64,000 nucleotides of DNA from Castor canadensis. Lineage: Eukaryota; Chordata; Mammalia; Rodentia; Castoridae. Position 1 is the first letter of the stretch. Each line of letters opens with the position of its first letter. Of the stretch, positions 1-13,138 are shown one piece after another. The position numbers and the translations under genes were made by a program. The notes under the pieces were generated by a model. The model ran no database searches. It was not told the DNA's origin and saw only the letters and a program-made list of their open reading frames with translations. Location of the stretch: positions 12,618,001-12,682,000 of the forward strand of contig NC_133401.1 of assembly GCF_047511655.1 (NCBI RefSeq). The letters run 5' to 3'.

Positions 1-2480
1 CTTTATTATGCTCAAGTACTTTCCTTGTATTCCTAGTTCCTTCAGAGCCTTTAACATGACAGTATGTTGAATTTTGGAAAAGGTATTTTCTGTATCAATT
101 GAGATGATCATTTTTTTCTTGATTCTGTCTGTATGCTATATGACATATTTTTTGGTTTATGCATGTTGAACTATCATTGCATACTACAGGAGAAATCAAC
201 TTCTTCAAGTGCATGATCATTCTGACATGTTGTTTAATTTCATTTGGAAGTATTTTATTAGGAAATTTTGTATCTACATTCATTAAAGAAATTAGTCTGT
301 AATTCTTATTTTTGTGTCTTTGTCCAGTTTATGAATGAGTGTAATAGTGGCTTCGTAGAATGAGTTTAGTAGTATTTCTTCCATTTCTATTTCATAGAAG
401 TGGTTGAGCAATAGTAGTGTTAATTCTTCTTTAGAGGTCTGGTAGAGTTTGGCATTGAACCCATCAGGTCCTGAACTTTTCTTTGTTAGGAGATTATTAC
501 TCCTTCAATCTTACTGATTGTTATAGATCTACTTACGTGGTTTATATCCTCTTGGTTCAATTTTTTACCTATTTCTTCCAGATATTCCAGTTTATTTTCA
601 AAGTATTCTCTCATGATATAAATTTCATAGGATTTGTTGTGATGTATGTTTTTTCATCTCTATTTTCATTAATTTGTGTATTTTTTCTCCTCTTTCTGGT
701 CAGATTGATTAAGGGCTTATCAATTTTATCATTTTGCTGATCCAACTTTTTGTTTCATTGATTCTTTGTATATTTTTGTCTGTATTTCTTTAATTTTAGC
801 CTTAATTTTTATTATTTTTTCCCATCTGCTAATTTTGGGATTGGCTTCTACTTGTTTTTCTAGGATCTTAAGGTACATCATTAGGCTATTTTAAGATCTG
901 TCTGTTTTTTGGTACAGGTGCTCATAGCTAGAAACTTTCTTCTTAGAACTGCCTTTGCTATGCCTTATAGGTTCTGCTAAGAACATTTTCATTAGATTCT
1001 AGGAACTTTTCAATTTCCTCCCTTCTCAATGACCCACTGTCATTCAATAACATGTTGTTCAGTCTCCATGTGTTTGAATACTTTATGTAGTTTCTTTTGC
1101 TGTTGTTTGTTTTATTTCATTGTGTTCTGAAAGAATGCAGGAAAAATTTTCAACATTATTATACTTACTAAGACTTGCTTTGTGTCTTAAAATACATTCC
1201 ATTTTTGAGAAAATTCCACAGCTTGCTGAGAAGAATGTTCATTTTTTTGTAGCTGAAAGAAATACTCAGTTAATGTCTGTCAGGTCCATTTATTCTATCA
1301 ATTAATTTTTAGTTTCTTTGTTGATTTTTTGTATAGATGACCTATGAATTGGTAAGTGTGGCTTATTGAAGTCTCCTATTGTTATTGTGTTGGAGTCTAT
1401 CTGTGCTTTTCAGTCCAGTAGTTTTTTTTTAAATGTAGTTGGGTGCAGTGACATTTAGTACATGGATAAGAATTGTTACTTCCTCTTCATGGACTGTTCT
1501 CTTTACTAATATGAAGTGATGTTCATTGTCTCTTATGACTAATTTTGGTCTGAAGACCACTTTGTCAGATAGGAGAGTAGCTGCTTCTTGATTTGGGGGC
1601 ATAGTTGCTAGGAAAATATTTTTCTACCCTTTCACTCTAAGCCAAGGTTTGTCTTTGTCAGTGAGATGCATTTCTTGTAAGCAAGAAATGGTAGGATATT
1701 GCTTTTTAATCCTACTTACCATTCTAAGTCTTTTGGTTGTTGGAATTGAATCCATTAACATTCATTTTAATATCAAAAGATGTGTATTATTTTCAGTCAT
1801 TTTGTTTTTCTGATTTTTTCTGTTTTTGACTCATTGACCTAGTTCTTCTTCTTCATCTTTAATCTCTGATACTCTCTTTTCAATCTGCTCCACTCTGTTA
1901 GTAAGACATTTATTTGAGGTTTTTTGGGGGATATTGAGCTTGTCATTTACAAGATTTCAATTTGATTTTTCAGGAGTTTTATATCTGTATAGAATTCATC
2001 TTTCATATCCTGCATTGTCTCCTTTATTTCATTCTGATCTTTGAATTCTCTTTGTATTCAGTTGGCTGTTTGTATCCTGTTTGAATTCACACAGTTGCTT
2101 ATATATCTCTTCAATGTCATTGGTCATTCTTGTCATTGGCTTTTTTTTCATTCATTGATTGTATGTGCATTCATTGATTTCTTCTTCACTATTGTTTATG
2201 TTTATTGTGGATTTACTGTGTTTTGAGGAAGATTTGTGGCTTTGTTGTCTCACTGTTTATACATTGGGATTTATACATCTGGGATCATTTTTATTACCAT
2301 TTCAAATCTCTTATCTGCTTTTAGCTGGGGATTTCTCAAAGATTATTTAGGACTGGGTAGTGGTTGGGTCATGGTATATTTTCTTGTCTATAGACTGGGA
2401 GGCTGTGGTTCAGAAGTCACACAACTAGCTTCAGTTCTCAAGATGCTGGGTTCCACCTTTTATTCCACACTGGGAAAGGA
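1..2480 (-). mobile_element. LINE-1, minus strand, cut by window edge
   Basis: Antisense reading gives ORF2 reverse transcriptase (left), endonuclease (about 950-1790) and ORF1 coiled-coil sequence (about 1840-2240). Many stops. The 3' half lies outside the window. Confidence 0.85.
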
Positions 2481-4480
2481 AGTTTAGCTGCTAAAACTAT
2501 CACAGTTGATAAACTGCAGCCCTGAAATTCCAGAAATCCCCCAAAACATCTATCACTTCAATTCCTTCAATACCTCTTTAGAGGTACACGGGAGAAATAT
2601 TCAATCTTCCTTATTTTTCTGAGACAAGGTGAGGATAATAATGGAAAAGAGATTGGGTTGATATGGTTTTTATTGTAGAAATAAATGGGGGCTAAGCTTA
2701 ATAGAATGAGTGAATGAGAGAGTGAAGTTTATTTAGGTAAAAAAGATCTAGTTTGGAGAGAGAGAGGAGTTAGGGAAATAGAGAAAATTGAGCAGACAAC
2801 AAACAAAACATGATCTGGTGATCTATTTATCAGCTAAAAGCAATTGTAACAAAGGATAATTATGGGTGAGTAAACAGACTCAAGTGGCTCAAGCAGGAGA
2901 GAGCATGTCTAGCAAGCATGAGTCTCTGAGTTCAGATTCCAGTATCACCAAAAAAGTAAAAGAGAGAATATTATGTACAGAACAGTTCTAGATGCCAAGG
3001 GGAGGAATATATCAATGAGGAAGGGCAATGCAAAAGGGTGGAGAAGATATGTTTTAAGACTGAATTCTGAAAGGCAAGTTTTGTGGTGACGGCAGGTAAA
3101 AAGGAAAGGAAGGAAAGCATAATGAAGAGAAAATAATCAAGAGTACAATATTACCCAACTTAAATTACAAAAATATACAAGTCAATAAAATATCTACATA
3201 TCCAAAACTTAATAGTGCCAAGTCAAATTAGCATAAAAGTTCAGAATTTTCTAATTCTCTCCAACAAGTTTTTCCCCCTCCCTCAGTGTCCAAGTGTTTT
3301 GGTACAACAGGTGTCAGACTAGTCAGAAACCTGACTGCAATTGTGTCTGTGAACAGCCTAGTGCTCCTTTTCCAGTTGGGGGGGCAGTTGAGAGCAGGAG
3401 AATTTGGAGATCTGAATAAAATCTCTGGTGAAGGCTTCTGGAGTTTAGGCCCTCAACTTGCCAGTCTCACACTGTCCTCCCTTAAACTTGTTGCTTCCCT
3501 TAAACTTGTAGCTTCCCTTCTCTCCCAAGCCCCCCACTATTCACAGCTGTTGTAATCTAGATGCAGTCCATTTTCACATGTCTGCTGGGGTGGCATGCCT
3601 CTGCAGTGGGATAAGAAGTACAGCAAGGCAGCTCTGGACAAAGATGCACACCAGTGTGATTTTTTAGATAGAGCTGTGGCTGGCAACAGTGCCCTGCCAT
3701 TGCTGAGGGCTTTATCCTTAGTTGGGTGTGTGTGGGATTATTCTATTCAGAATATTCTATTCTATTCACACACACTCTGACTGTGTTCCTTCCACTTGTT
3801 TCTCTGCTGTGTTAGAGACTGTCACTGGACACTCCTCAGCAGCTTATATACTCTGGGACATGAGCCGGATGACTTCTTTGCCCCAGACCACATGCCATTC
3901 CTTCTCTACTCTGATATCTCGCACCCATTTATCTGCCTGGGCCATGTGGATCCTTGTTACTGGTGTTTTTTGATGTGCTCATGAGGTGTTGACTATTTAA
4001 AAGGATTTTGCCTACAGCACCAAATTTCTGATTTGATCTTCAAGAAATCAGATTTAATAACAGGTGTTCCATGAGGAAGAATACTGGTGATGTCCCTCTG
4101 TCACTATCTTGCCCTGAAACCCAGCTTCTGTCCAGTGTCTCTGACAAGGTCTGTCAACCTTCTCTTAGCCCTCCATGGAGTCCCTTTTTCACAGGGTGAC
4201 CCACAGGAATGGCTTTTGCTCGAAGAAAATCACAATAGAATAGTAAAAACAAAGCAATAACAAAATAAACAAACCTGGAGTGGAAGGAATGCAAGATGGA
4301 GGATATCCAAGCTGGTGGTGGACTTGTGGTTTTAGAGATTACTTTAGAGTTCAGCATTTCTTGATTTCTGTTACTACTTTCTGTCTTCATACTGGTGCCC
4401 TCTTTTAGATTAATAGCTTGCCTACCTATTCTTGTTGCCACATACTCAAGGTTCTAATTCTGATGCCTTAGCTGTCTGCT
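2481..4480. other. Non-genic sequence, possibly L1 5' UTR material
   Basis: No exon recognised. Sequence at 3270-4000 is GC-richer and repeat-like and may be the 5' UTR of the adjoining minus-strand L1, but I cannot confirm that. A SINE sits at 2876-2970. Confidence 0.3.
2876..2970 (+). mobile_element. tRNA-derived SINE
   Basis: Ends CTGAGTTCAGATTCCAGTATC then an A-rich tail; A-box is degenerate. Confidence 0.7.
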
Positions 4481-4482
4481 AT

Positions 4483-4608
4483 CTATTGTTTTCAATGGGG
4501 TGTCATGAAATTTTTGCCCAGGCTGGACTTCAGCTGTGACCCTTCCAATCTCCACCTTCCAAGTAGCTTGGATAACAGGTTTAAGCCACTGTGCTTGGAT
4601 GTCTTTTC
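4483..4608 (-). mobile_element. SINE, Alu/B1-like half
   Basis: Antisense TTTTTGCCCAGGCTGGAC, then CCAAGTAGCTTGGATAACAG: the Alu-like half of the composite SINE. Confidence 0.65.
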
Positions 4609-4904
4609 TTTTTTACAAAGCTACTACCTCAGCTTCCTTACCTTCCTCTTCTATGAGAAGGTATTTACAGTATGATGATTTTCTTTCTTTTGACTTTACA
4701 TGATCAAATGCCATGTATATACACATGCACAATGTCAGTTCATACTATATCTACCATTTTGCAACTTCTGTGTACAGTGTGTTATAGTTTTTTCCATGCA
4801 AGTCTTTTTGCTCACACCAACATATTTTATAACTTGTTCCCTGTTTCATGTGTCTGTATGATTCCTCATCTATTATTTATATTTCTCTTTTATTCTTGCT
4901 ATAC

Positions 4905-4975
4905 TGTGGTTTGACCTCAGAGCCCTGTGATTGCTAAGCAAGTGCTCTACTATTTGAACCCCTCTCCCATACTTT
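4905..4975 (-). mobile_element. tRNA-derived SINE fragment
   Basis: Antisense B-box (TGACCTCAGAGCCC) and A-box (GTGCTCTACTATTTGAACC). Confidence 0.65.
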
Positions 4976-5863
4976 TTAAAAATAATTTAACAGTTGCATA
5001 TCTTTAGGTCAATGACTACGATTCTAAAATCATTTCCCATTATGGTGGTATATGTTCCTGACACATGTGTAGCTAGGAATAATATTCACAATTTCAAATC
5101 ATCCAATGGATTTCATCTCATCAGCTTAGATTCTGGCCTTTTTGCTTGAGTTCAGTCCTTAGAGGTCTCTGCTAGATTGAAGGATCACAAAATAATCCAT
5201 ACAGTCATGAGGAAAGAGAGAACAGGGTGTTCAGCAAAGATATCCAGAAGTCTCACACACAAGCATTAATGAAATAGGACAGAAATATTTCAATATTTTA
5301 GCCACTACTTGCAGATGCATATAGTGGGTATACTTTATTATCAGCTGTGGATGTAACATAATGTATTCAGCCACACCTTGTTGATGGCCTCTTGATTTTG
5401 ATGACCTCTTAGGACACCACTGTATACCCTGTCATAAACTCTATCCTCCATGAGCCACATCACTTTGAAAAGCCAGACATCTTTTACCTTGGTGCAGAGG
5501 GTAACTTCAAGAAGCAGGAAGCAATGCCATTCTTTCCTATAAGACTCTTCTGTGTGACTGTCTCTCTGTCCACATCAAACACTGGTTGTAAATGATGAGG
5601 ACCCTGGAGGAAAAATGAATAAAACACCCATGAAGTCAAAGATAGGGTTAGGGGGAAGGAAAGAGAGGAGGAATGATGGGAAAGAAAGTGGCAACTGAGT
5701 TGCTGATGGAGATAAAGTGAAACACATATATACACACACACCCTAAACAAATGATGTGCTTTGTGTGCCAAGATCTTTGTAAGTCATTTTCCCTTTTTGT
5801 ATTAAAGTAGAAAAAAGCTATTATTCTTTCTAATATTTCAACAAACAAGAAGGTAATAAAGGA
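4976..5863. other. No feature recognised
   Basis: AT-rich sequence without convincing exon or repeat signature. Confidence 0.3.
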
Positions 5864-5970
5864 TGGACTGGGGAACTGGCTCAAGTGGTGGAGGCACCTG
5901 CCTGGCAAGAATTAGACCCTGAGTTCAAGCCAATGTCCCACCAAAAAAAAAGAAAAGAAAAGAAAAAAGG
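5864..5970 (+). mobile_element. tRNA-derived SINE
   Basis: GGCTCAAGTGGTGGAGGCACC A-box, GAGTTCAAGCC B-box, then A-rich tail. Confidence 0.8.
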
Positions 5971-6059
5971 AGAATAATAATGCTGAAGGTGAGAATAACT
6001 TGTAATGCTCCAAAAAATCAGACTTGTTAACATTAGAAGATATCCTTCCAAATTTTTTA

Positions 6060-6345
6060 TTGTGGTACTGTATCTGAACCCCATTTTGTTCTTGCTAGGC
6101 TATTGTTTCTATTTGAGCCATGCCTCCAGCCCTTTTGGCTGTCATTATTTTGGAGTAGGGTCTTCCTTTTTTACCCTGGACAGCCTGAACTGTGACCCTC
6201 CAATTTTATGCTTCTCACTATAGCTTGGATAACAGGTATGTGCTACCATTACACCTTTTTTTCTACGGCAATGGGGGTCTCATGAATTCTCTGCCTCGAT
6301 TAGACTGGAATCATGATTTACCATATTGTAGCCTCTCTTGCATTG
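6060..6345 (-). mobile_element. Composite SINE
   Basis: Antisense tRNA part (TTGAGCCATGCCTCCAGCCC) followed by two Alu-like segments (GCTTGGATAACAGGTATGTG). Confidence 0.75.
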
Positions 6346-6809
6346 GGCTGACAGACCTATCAAATTTTTAATTAAATGTGTGCACACATATGAAATGGTA
6401 GATATATCTACAATAGGTTGGTGGGTATAAGGAATATCCAAAAAGAAAGACAGAAAGGGAAAGTAATGAAAGAGGCAGAGAATAAAATGATTTATATTTT
6501 TGTTGGACATTTGTTTTAAAATATATGCTGAGGGCCAGAATGAGGCACATTAAGAATGTAGGGCACAAAATCGAAGGAGTACTCAGGTTCAAGTTCATGT
6601 TAATGCCTTTCTTTTAATTACTCATCAAACAATTCAACTCTTAACCACTGATTTGAAATTTATCATGTAGTGAGAATTTAATTCTCTTTGGGTCTTTCTT
6701 GTTTATTTTTCTCTTGCATATTTATATCAGTCCACTGACTTTTCTCTCTTTTCTACCTATACTATCCGATTAGAATTATCATGTCTTGTAATGTGTTTTA
6801 ATTTTTAAT

Positions 6810-7700
6810 AGGGGTTTGTCTTCCTCCATCTATCTCTGTTTGTTTTCAGATAGTCTTAAATACCTTCCAACATAAATAATTATTCTGTCCATTCCAATCT
6901 TGTATCACCTGGTCAAGGTCTCCATACATCCCACTGTGATTTTTTACAATTAACCTAAATTTGTAAATGAATTTGGATAGCTTTGACAAGTTTACAAATT
7001 TCAAGTCTGCCAGATAAAAAAGAGAGTGTGTTTCTCCAGCGATCCAACTCATATTTCCCTTGGAGATGCCTTGTACTTTTTTAAAACTAAGCTTCATATT
7101 TCTTGCTAAATTTATTCCTGAGAAACATGGCATTAGGTTATTTCTATTTTCTCAGAGAACCTCCTCTAACATGGTATTTTACATTGTTTTAATTGGAATA
7201 TCATGTAACCCATGATTTTTGTATATTTCTGATAGAACCAATTTCCTGCTTTTACTCTTATCACTAAAAGTTTCTCAAGGATTCTCTTGGGTTTTCCAGG
7301 TAATTGATCTTAGTATATGCAACTGATATTGTGCCCTCATCTTTTCTTACATTAAATTCATATGCCAATTTTTTCCTAATATCATGTGCCAGCACTTCCA
7401 GAATTATGTTAAGCAACATTGTCTGACTTCTAACTTTGTTATTATTACTTTGTTATTTTGGTTTCTAATTTTAGGGAGGACATTTTCTGTTTTTTCTGTC
7501 AAACTTCATGCTGGCTATGTTCTTTCAAGGTGTTTTATGGGTGTTCTACCACCTGTTTTTCTCAATGTTAATTCAAATTGAGGAAAGGCACCCTATCCCC
7601 AAATTTAACAAAGCTGTTATTTTAAAATTTTCAATTCATGATTTGGTATTGAGTACTCTCATGTATCTTTTCAGTTTCCCTCAAGATGATCAAACAGTTT
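6810..7700 (-). mobile_element. Old LINE-1 ORF2 fragment (L1M type)
   Basis: Antisense reading resembles reverse-transcriptase sequence of ancient L1 (ccaggtaattgatcttagta; cagcacttccagaattatgt). Heavily diverged. Confidence 0.6.
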
Positions 7701-8212
7701 TTCTCTTTTGACCTGTTAAATAATAGTTGCTTTAGAGTTGAGTCATACATTCTTCTGTAAAGCAGGAATAGAGAGGGCAGGGTGTGTAAAAGACCTAGTG
7801 TGGAGGAGTATTTACTTGTCCTGTAGAGACTGAGTTAATGAAGATTCTGTCCTGACATGTGCAGAAATAAGGAAAAAAGTCACAATACACATCAATTTTC
7901 CCCACACTTTATTGGACAGAGCAAGTCATGTCCAAATTCTACATGGAGGAGATTTTTAATGTACCCTGAGATGTGCCATGAATACTTGTGAAGGAATATA
8001 AAGGTTACCACACTTTGAGAGGCAGCTCTCTGGGCTCCCTCATTCTCCTCTGAGGCTGCCGTCAACAGAATGCAGCCCAAACTATGGTCCAGCCAGGGAC
8101 ACATTTCTGCACACTTCTGGTTATACCACAAGGACAGAAGCTGGTACTGAAGACAATGTTGGATAATAAGGGTTTCATTAAGAGGAATACTTTTGCAGTG
8201 GTTAATCACATT
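7701..8212. other. No feature recognised
   Basis: Includes a minus-strand ORF (7892-8209) with no recognisable homology; composition gives no support for coding. Confidence 0.3.
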
Positions 8213-8415
8213 TTTTTTTGCAGTGGTGGGTTTTGAATTTGGGCCTTCTGTTTTCTGGGAAGATGCTTTTCCTCTTAAGCCATGCCCAAGATCTTTTTCC
8301 TTCAGTTATTTTTCAAAAAGCATATAGCGCTTTTTTTCCTGGGCTAGCCTTTGAACTAGATTCTCCTACTTTCTGCCTCCTGTTTAGCTGGAATTACAGG
8401 TACACAATACCACAA
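8213..8415 (-). mobile_element. Composite SINE, diverged
   Basis: T-tract, antisense B-box (TTTTGAATTTGGGCC), then Alu-like CCTGGGCTAGCCTTTGAAC and TAGCTGGAATTACAGG. Confidence 0.7.
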
Positions 8416-8859
8416 CAGAAAGTTAATTCCATTTTCCTAGATGATATGTACGGGGGATACAAAAGGCAGAAATTTAGAGGTGAGGTGTGCTAGCCAAAAT
8501 TTCTAACAAACAACAAGGGTTATTAACTTATTTAATATGGCTACAGTCTACAATGATGAAAGAGGATCTGGTGGGGTTTACTGGGTTAACTCCTGACTGC
8601 TAGAGAGCATGGGGACCCTGGATGAGGGGCCATGTTGGAGAAGATCACTGGAGTGCCTAGAAGGTTAGAGAAGCAGCTTCGTATCAATTTATTTTTTCCC
8701 CATCACTTGATAGCCAGGCTCCGAATACCTGTGCCCATAGAGGCCATTTCATATTTAAACCATATCGATGCTCTGTAAAACAACAGAAAATAGGTCTCTT
8801 TTCATATGTTCTTATTGATCTCTTTTATGGAGTCTTATTCCTTTTTTATAACTTACATT

Positions 8860-9310
8860 TTTAATATACATAATAAGCCGCTTTTATATATACCAACAAT
8901 GAATTTGCTGAAAAAATTAAGAAACACAAACCCATTTAAAATAGCCTCAAAAAAAACAACTTAGGCTTAAACTTAAACAATATTTTATTTAAAGACCTCC
9001 ACAATGTAAACTATAAACTACTAAAGAGAGAAACTGCAGAAGACACTAGAAGATGAAAGAAATTCCATGTTCATGCATTGACACAATAAATATTACCAGA
9101 ATAGTCATACTATCAAAAGCAGTATACAAATTCAGTGAAATAATCATCAGAAATTGTGATGACACTATTCACAGAAATAGAAAAAATAACTCTAAAACTC
9201 ACATGACCACACAAATGACTGCCAAATAGCCAAAGCAGTCCTTAGCAAAAAGAACAAGGTTAGGGGTATCACAATACCTGATTTCAAACTATACTACAGA
9301 AAATAACAAC
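8860..9310 (+). mobile_element. LINE-1 ORF2 fragment
   Basis: Sense ORF2 downstream of the RT core (accaacaatgaatttgctga; aaagacctccacaatg; tatactacagaaaataacaa). Confidence 0.75.
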
Positions 9311-10380
9311 TTCTTAAGAAATAGTTCAGTATTCTAATGACTAATGCAAGTATGGCTGCTTTCCTACTGAATGACAATCCAGGAGGGGCATGGGGCTTTC
9401 AGCTCCCCTCTACCTCTCTCACTGGCCTCCATAGGGCACGTTAGCAGTGACATGTTATGTCTTCATATCTTTTCAATACCTAGCTTAGTTGATAATATAC
9501 CTTTACCAGAGACAGGCAGAGAAAGGTAGATACTGTGAGAAAGGTAAACACAAGGGACTGAAAAAGACAGAGGAGATGACACAGGACATGTTGAGATGAG
9601 GTGGGGCTGAGAGGTGATGTGAATAACAGGAGCACCTCATATGTAAATCTATGTAAATGAGCATGCAAATGAATTGGGGAAATGGAGTGGGGATATAGTG
9701 TGCTTTCTTAGTGTTCTCACCAGTGGCACACCATTGCTTGTGCCCCTAAGGAAAATGTGTATGTCTCAGTGAGAGTCAGGCATGCTCTGAGCTCCTCCTA
9801 TTCTTAACCATGATAGTGCAGACCTTCCCCTCTAGCTGACCCAAAGCCCCAGAAGGCACTGACCTCACACCCAGGGTGAATGGAATAGGGAGCTTGCCCC
9901 TGTTTTCCAGCTCTGCTTCTTGTCCTGCTAGAGGGAGAAAGAGGTGATCATGTTTCCTAAGGCTCCTTCCATTTCACTTCTGTCTCTGCAAAGAATGAAT
10001 CTGTGGGAGCCTCCTGAGCTCCTCCCTGCCCCCTGCCTACTGTAGAAAGCACTTTTGTAGTCTCTTCTCCATCCAGCCTGCTTTAGTCTTGATTATTTTC
10101 AGATGCACTTTAAAACTGAATGAAACACAACTGGTGTTTTTTGGGTTGAGAAATATCCTCAGGGACTTAGTATTACAGCACCCCTAACATTAGAGAAACT
10201 GAGGCCAGCATGTGGGAACAGTTAGATACGGTCCCATGTGGAGCAGAATAGAATCATCAGAATCCTTCCTGTTTCCCCTCACACCCCACAATACTCCTGT
10301 CCTTCCTTGAGTTAAAAGGCCAGTTCAGGACTCCTGGAGTTTGTGCTTAAAGATGTGAAGACGGTAGCTAGAGGTCAGAC
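9311..10380. other. Single-copy-looking non-coding sequence
   Basis: Mixed composition, no CYP2 exon, no clear repeat. A purine-rich stretch at 9500-9620. Confidence 0.3.
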
Positions 10381-10526
10381 TTGGGAATTCTTGGTTGGGA
10401 GTTTGAATTTTTATTCCTGTTTTTCTTTCTGTGAATATTAATATTTGTGGCTCTCACCCTATAACTCTAAGCCTAAAACCATGTAAGTTTTTCTCTGTCT
10501 CTGTAATAATTATAAGTATAAATAGT

Positions 10527-10952
10527 TGTCGGAGCCAGCAGTGGGACCGTGCCTGTGTGATCTGGCATCTGGCCTTGTGAGAAAGCTCTAAGGAACTGAG
10601 GCAAAGGTCTCAGAGCCAGACGTCAGAAAAATAACAGTGCTCAATGTTCCCGAGGTGGCTTCGTGTCCTTCAGATGTAAATAAGAAGGTTATGCTGACCG
10701 TGTGCTTCTCCTGCCTCTCTGTTCCCGTTTTAAAAGAGACATAACAAAGAGTTAATTTTAACTCTGCTTCCTTGTATTAATGTAATCTTGACATGTGACA
10801 CTTGGCATGTTTTTTCTGACCAAATGCTATTTGTGAAAGAGGAGTTTATAAAAAGCAGAAGTGATCCTCAATAAAGTGGCTATTGAGCACGACTTGATAG
10901 ACCCCCATCTTTTCTGGTTCTGGTCACCAAGTCCAGCTGATAAATGGCAACA
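10527..10952 (+). mobile_element. Solo LTR of an endogenous retrovirus, class II (ERVK-like)
   Basis: 426 bp with TG...CA ends (TGTCGGAGCC ... GGCAACA), an internal AATAAA near its 3' part, and the 6-bp duplication AATAGT on both sides (10521-10526 and 10953-10958). No internal viral genes are present, so it is a recombined solo fossil. Six-base duplications and the LTR ends fit ERVK/IAP-like elements; the exact family needs a library search. It postdates the D1/D2 duplication because D2 has no insert at the matching place. Confidence 0.75.
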
Positions 10953-11034
10953 AATAGTGTTTTTGTAGCTATAGTTAAGATAGTGATCACTTTAACTTCA
11001 GTAGACCAAAGTAAGTAAGTCAAAAGTTATATTA

Positions 11035-11395
11035 GCTTCATAATCTAAATACGTGAAGTATAAAAGGTGAAAGGTTTATTTAGCTCAAGTTTTGGAGATT
11101 GAACATTGTAATGCCTGTGTTGCCTCAGTTCTGGTGAGCATGGAAGATGGCTGCACATCATGGAGGGTGTGTAGGACCAAAACAGTTACACCTTGAGCCA
11201 GGAAGCAGAGGGAAACCCAGGAAAAGTGTTGTCTCATGCTCTACTTAATGGGCACAATCCTAATAACCTAAAGACCTCCAATAAGGCTCTACCTCCTAAA
11301 ACTTCCACAACCTTCTAACAGTGTCACACTGGGGACCAAACCTTTAACATATGGACCTTAAGGAGAACACCCAAATCATAGCACAAGGCTGTTTC
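11035..11395 (-). mobile_element. Old MaLR-type LTR (ERVL class)
   Basis: Antisense ...CACACTGGGGACCAAACC...CAAATCATAGCA matches the start of MaLR LTRs read in reverse. Present in both D1 and D2, so older than that duplication. Confidence 0.5.
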
Positions 11396-11794
11396 TAACT
11401 TCATAGTGAGAGGGGAAATGTGATGTTGACAAGAGTCTGGGAGGACAGAAGATGGGAGTGTTGGTGAAGAGCTTATGGAATTGCAGAAGCCCTAGACTGT
11501 CCATAAGAAGTTCATATCATAAAGTGGGATTCAGCATCATGACCACACTTTTGCTGTTTTTGTGATACAGACTTCACCAGCATTACTCTCCTTTCTTTAT
11601 CACCTCTCTTTCAAAAGTTGGTAGCACTGTTGAGAATGAGGTGTTGTCTGTGACCAAGGAAGCTGTGTTAGGACTCAGTGTAGGAGAGGAAGGGAGTGCT
11701 AGTCTAACTAGACATAAAAATAGTAAGGTCTCCTGTACGTAGTGACCTGGAATATTACAAAACACTTTGCCATTAAAAAATATTTATTTGAAAG

Positions 11795-11870
11795 GGATGT
11801 GGGCCAAGTGGTAGTGCTCCTGCTTAGCAAGCATGAGGCCAAAACTCAAAACTCAGAATTGTTTTTGAGT
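11795..11870 (+). mobile_element. tRNA-derived SINE fragment
   Basis: GTGGGCCAAGTGGTAGTGCTCC, then TTAGCAAGCATGAGGCC; absent from the D2 paralogue at about 23.89 kb. Confidence 0.65.
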
Positions 11871-12010
11871 TTCAAAACTCAGTACTGTTCCCACAGAAGG
11901 AATTAAAAACCCGTGGGAGAACCCTTGGTCATTTGCAAAACCACTGTTCCATGTATACACGACTTGGTTTACAAACTACCTTTACAAAATGCAGTTTACA
12001 AATTACATTT

Positions 12011-12939
12011 TTTCTTTATCTTTTCCAAATTCTTTTCATCATGATAAGTATTTTAAAATATTTGCCATGGTAGTTTTTAAAAGTTAATGTCAAAGGTGAG
12101 GAGGCAGAGCAAGTTGATAGCTGAGTTGGATTGTCCAGTGATCATCTATCCACAGACACAGGAAGTTGAACAGCTATTGGTGCATCAGTCTAACTACAAG
12201 AACTAAGGAAGCCAGGTGGATAGAGATCATAGTTCCTGGTTTTAGTGTAATAAAAAGACACAATGAAGAAGAAAGGAAGGTATGATTTGTCTGCACCAGC
12301 CATCTCTCATCTCCAAGCAGGGCACCATGGAGAGAGATGCCTTTTGTTTGGGTGAAGGAGAGAGAATTAAGTCTGGGCCTCATGGACTTGAAACCCAGTT
12401 CCAGGCCCATCACAGGAAAACCCACTGCAGAGCAGAAGCCCCTGACCCTTACCTCCCAGCCAATGTTCTGAACCAGGGAAACTGGGAACTATGTGCTTTA
12501 TCCAGGTGGCTGACTGCTTCCATCACTCTTTCCCCAGACTTGGTCAGGAGAAGGGGTAGCAACACTACAATTACTGGATAACAGGGCAGAGAAATTAGCA
12601 CAAGACTTTATGTTGGAGCTCAATGCTGGGCCCCCTCTGATAAGACCCAACACTAAGCATAAATCAAAGGCCTATCAGAGCTCACAGATGAAAGACTAGA
12701 ATAATGGAAAAATCTGTGCACCAGTAGAACAGACTTGAATTTCACCTGGCATCACTGCCTGCCTTGGAGCATGACTGGGAAACCCCACCTTTAAGACAAC
12801 ACAAGTCACTGTGAATGGGAGACTCAGGTGCAATCCAGTTTAGCATTAGCCTTCATCAATCCATCTATCTATTCCCTAAAAAGCTGAACACATGCATCCT
12901 TTCATGGCTTGTTCATTTCATTTTTCATCAATCTTTCCA
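12011..12939. other. No gene recognised
   Basis: Moderately GC-rich with ORFs on both strands but no homology I recognise. It may be old LINE 5' sequence. Confidence 0.25.
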
Positions 12940-13138
12940 TTCTTCATATATCCATCAATTGATTTATGTACTCATTTTAATGCAGTTGTTCATGGATTAA
13001 TCTATTGATCTATTTCACTGTTATATTCCTGAGTGCCTGGCCCAGTGCCTCACCTGTAACACACACATGAAAAACATTAATTCATTTTCTATTTTTCTTA
13101 GAGGCAGAATTTTGACTTCTTATTTCAAAAAAGCATGT

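Larger units (their letters stand above)
10380..12010 (+). repeat. Segmental duplicate copy D1
   Basis: Aligns by eye, diverged, with 22960-23960 (shared: atcactttaact, ctcccttctttatcacctctctttc-like, ggtctcctgtacgtagtgacc-like). It contains a MaLR LTR shared with the other copy and a solo LTR (10527-10952) that the other copy lacks. Confidence 0.7.
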
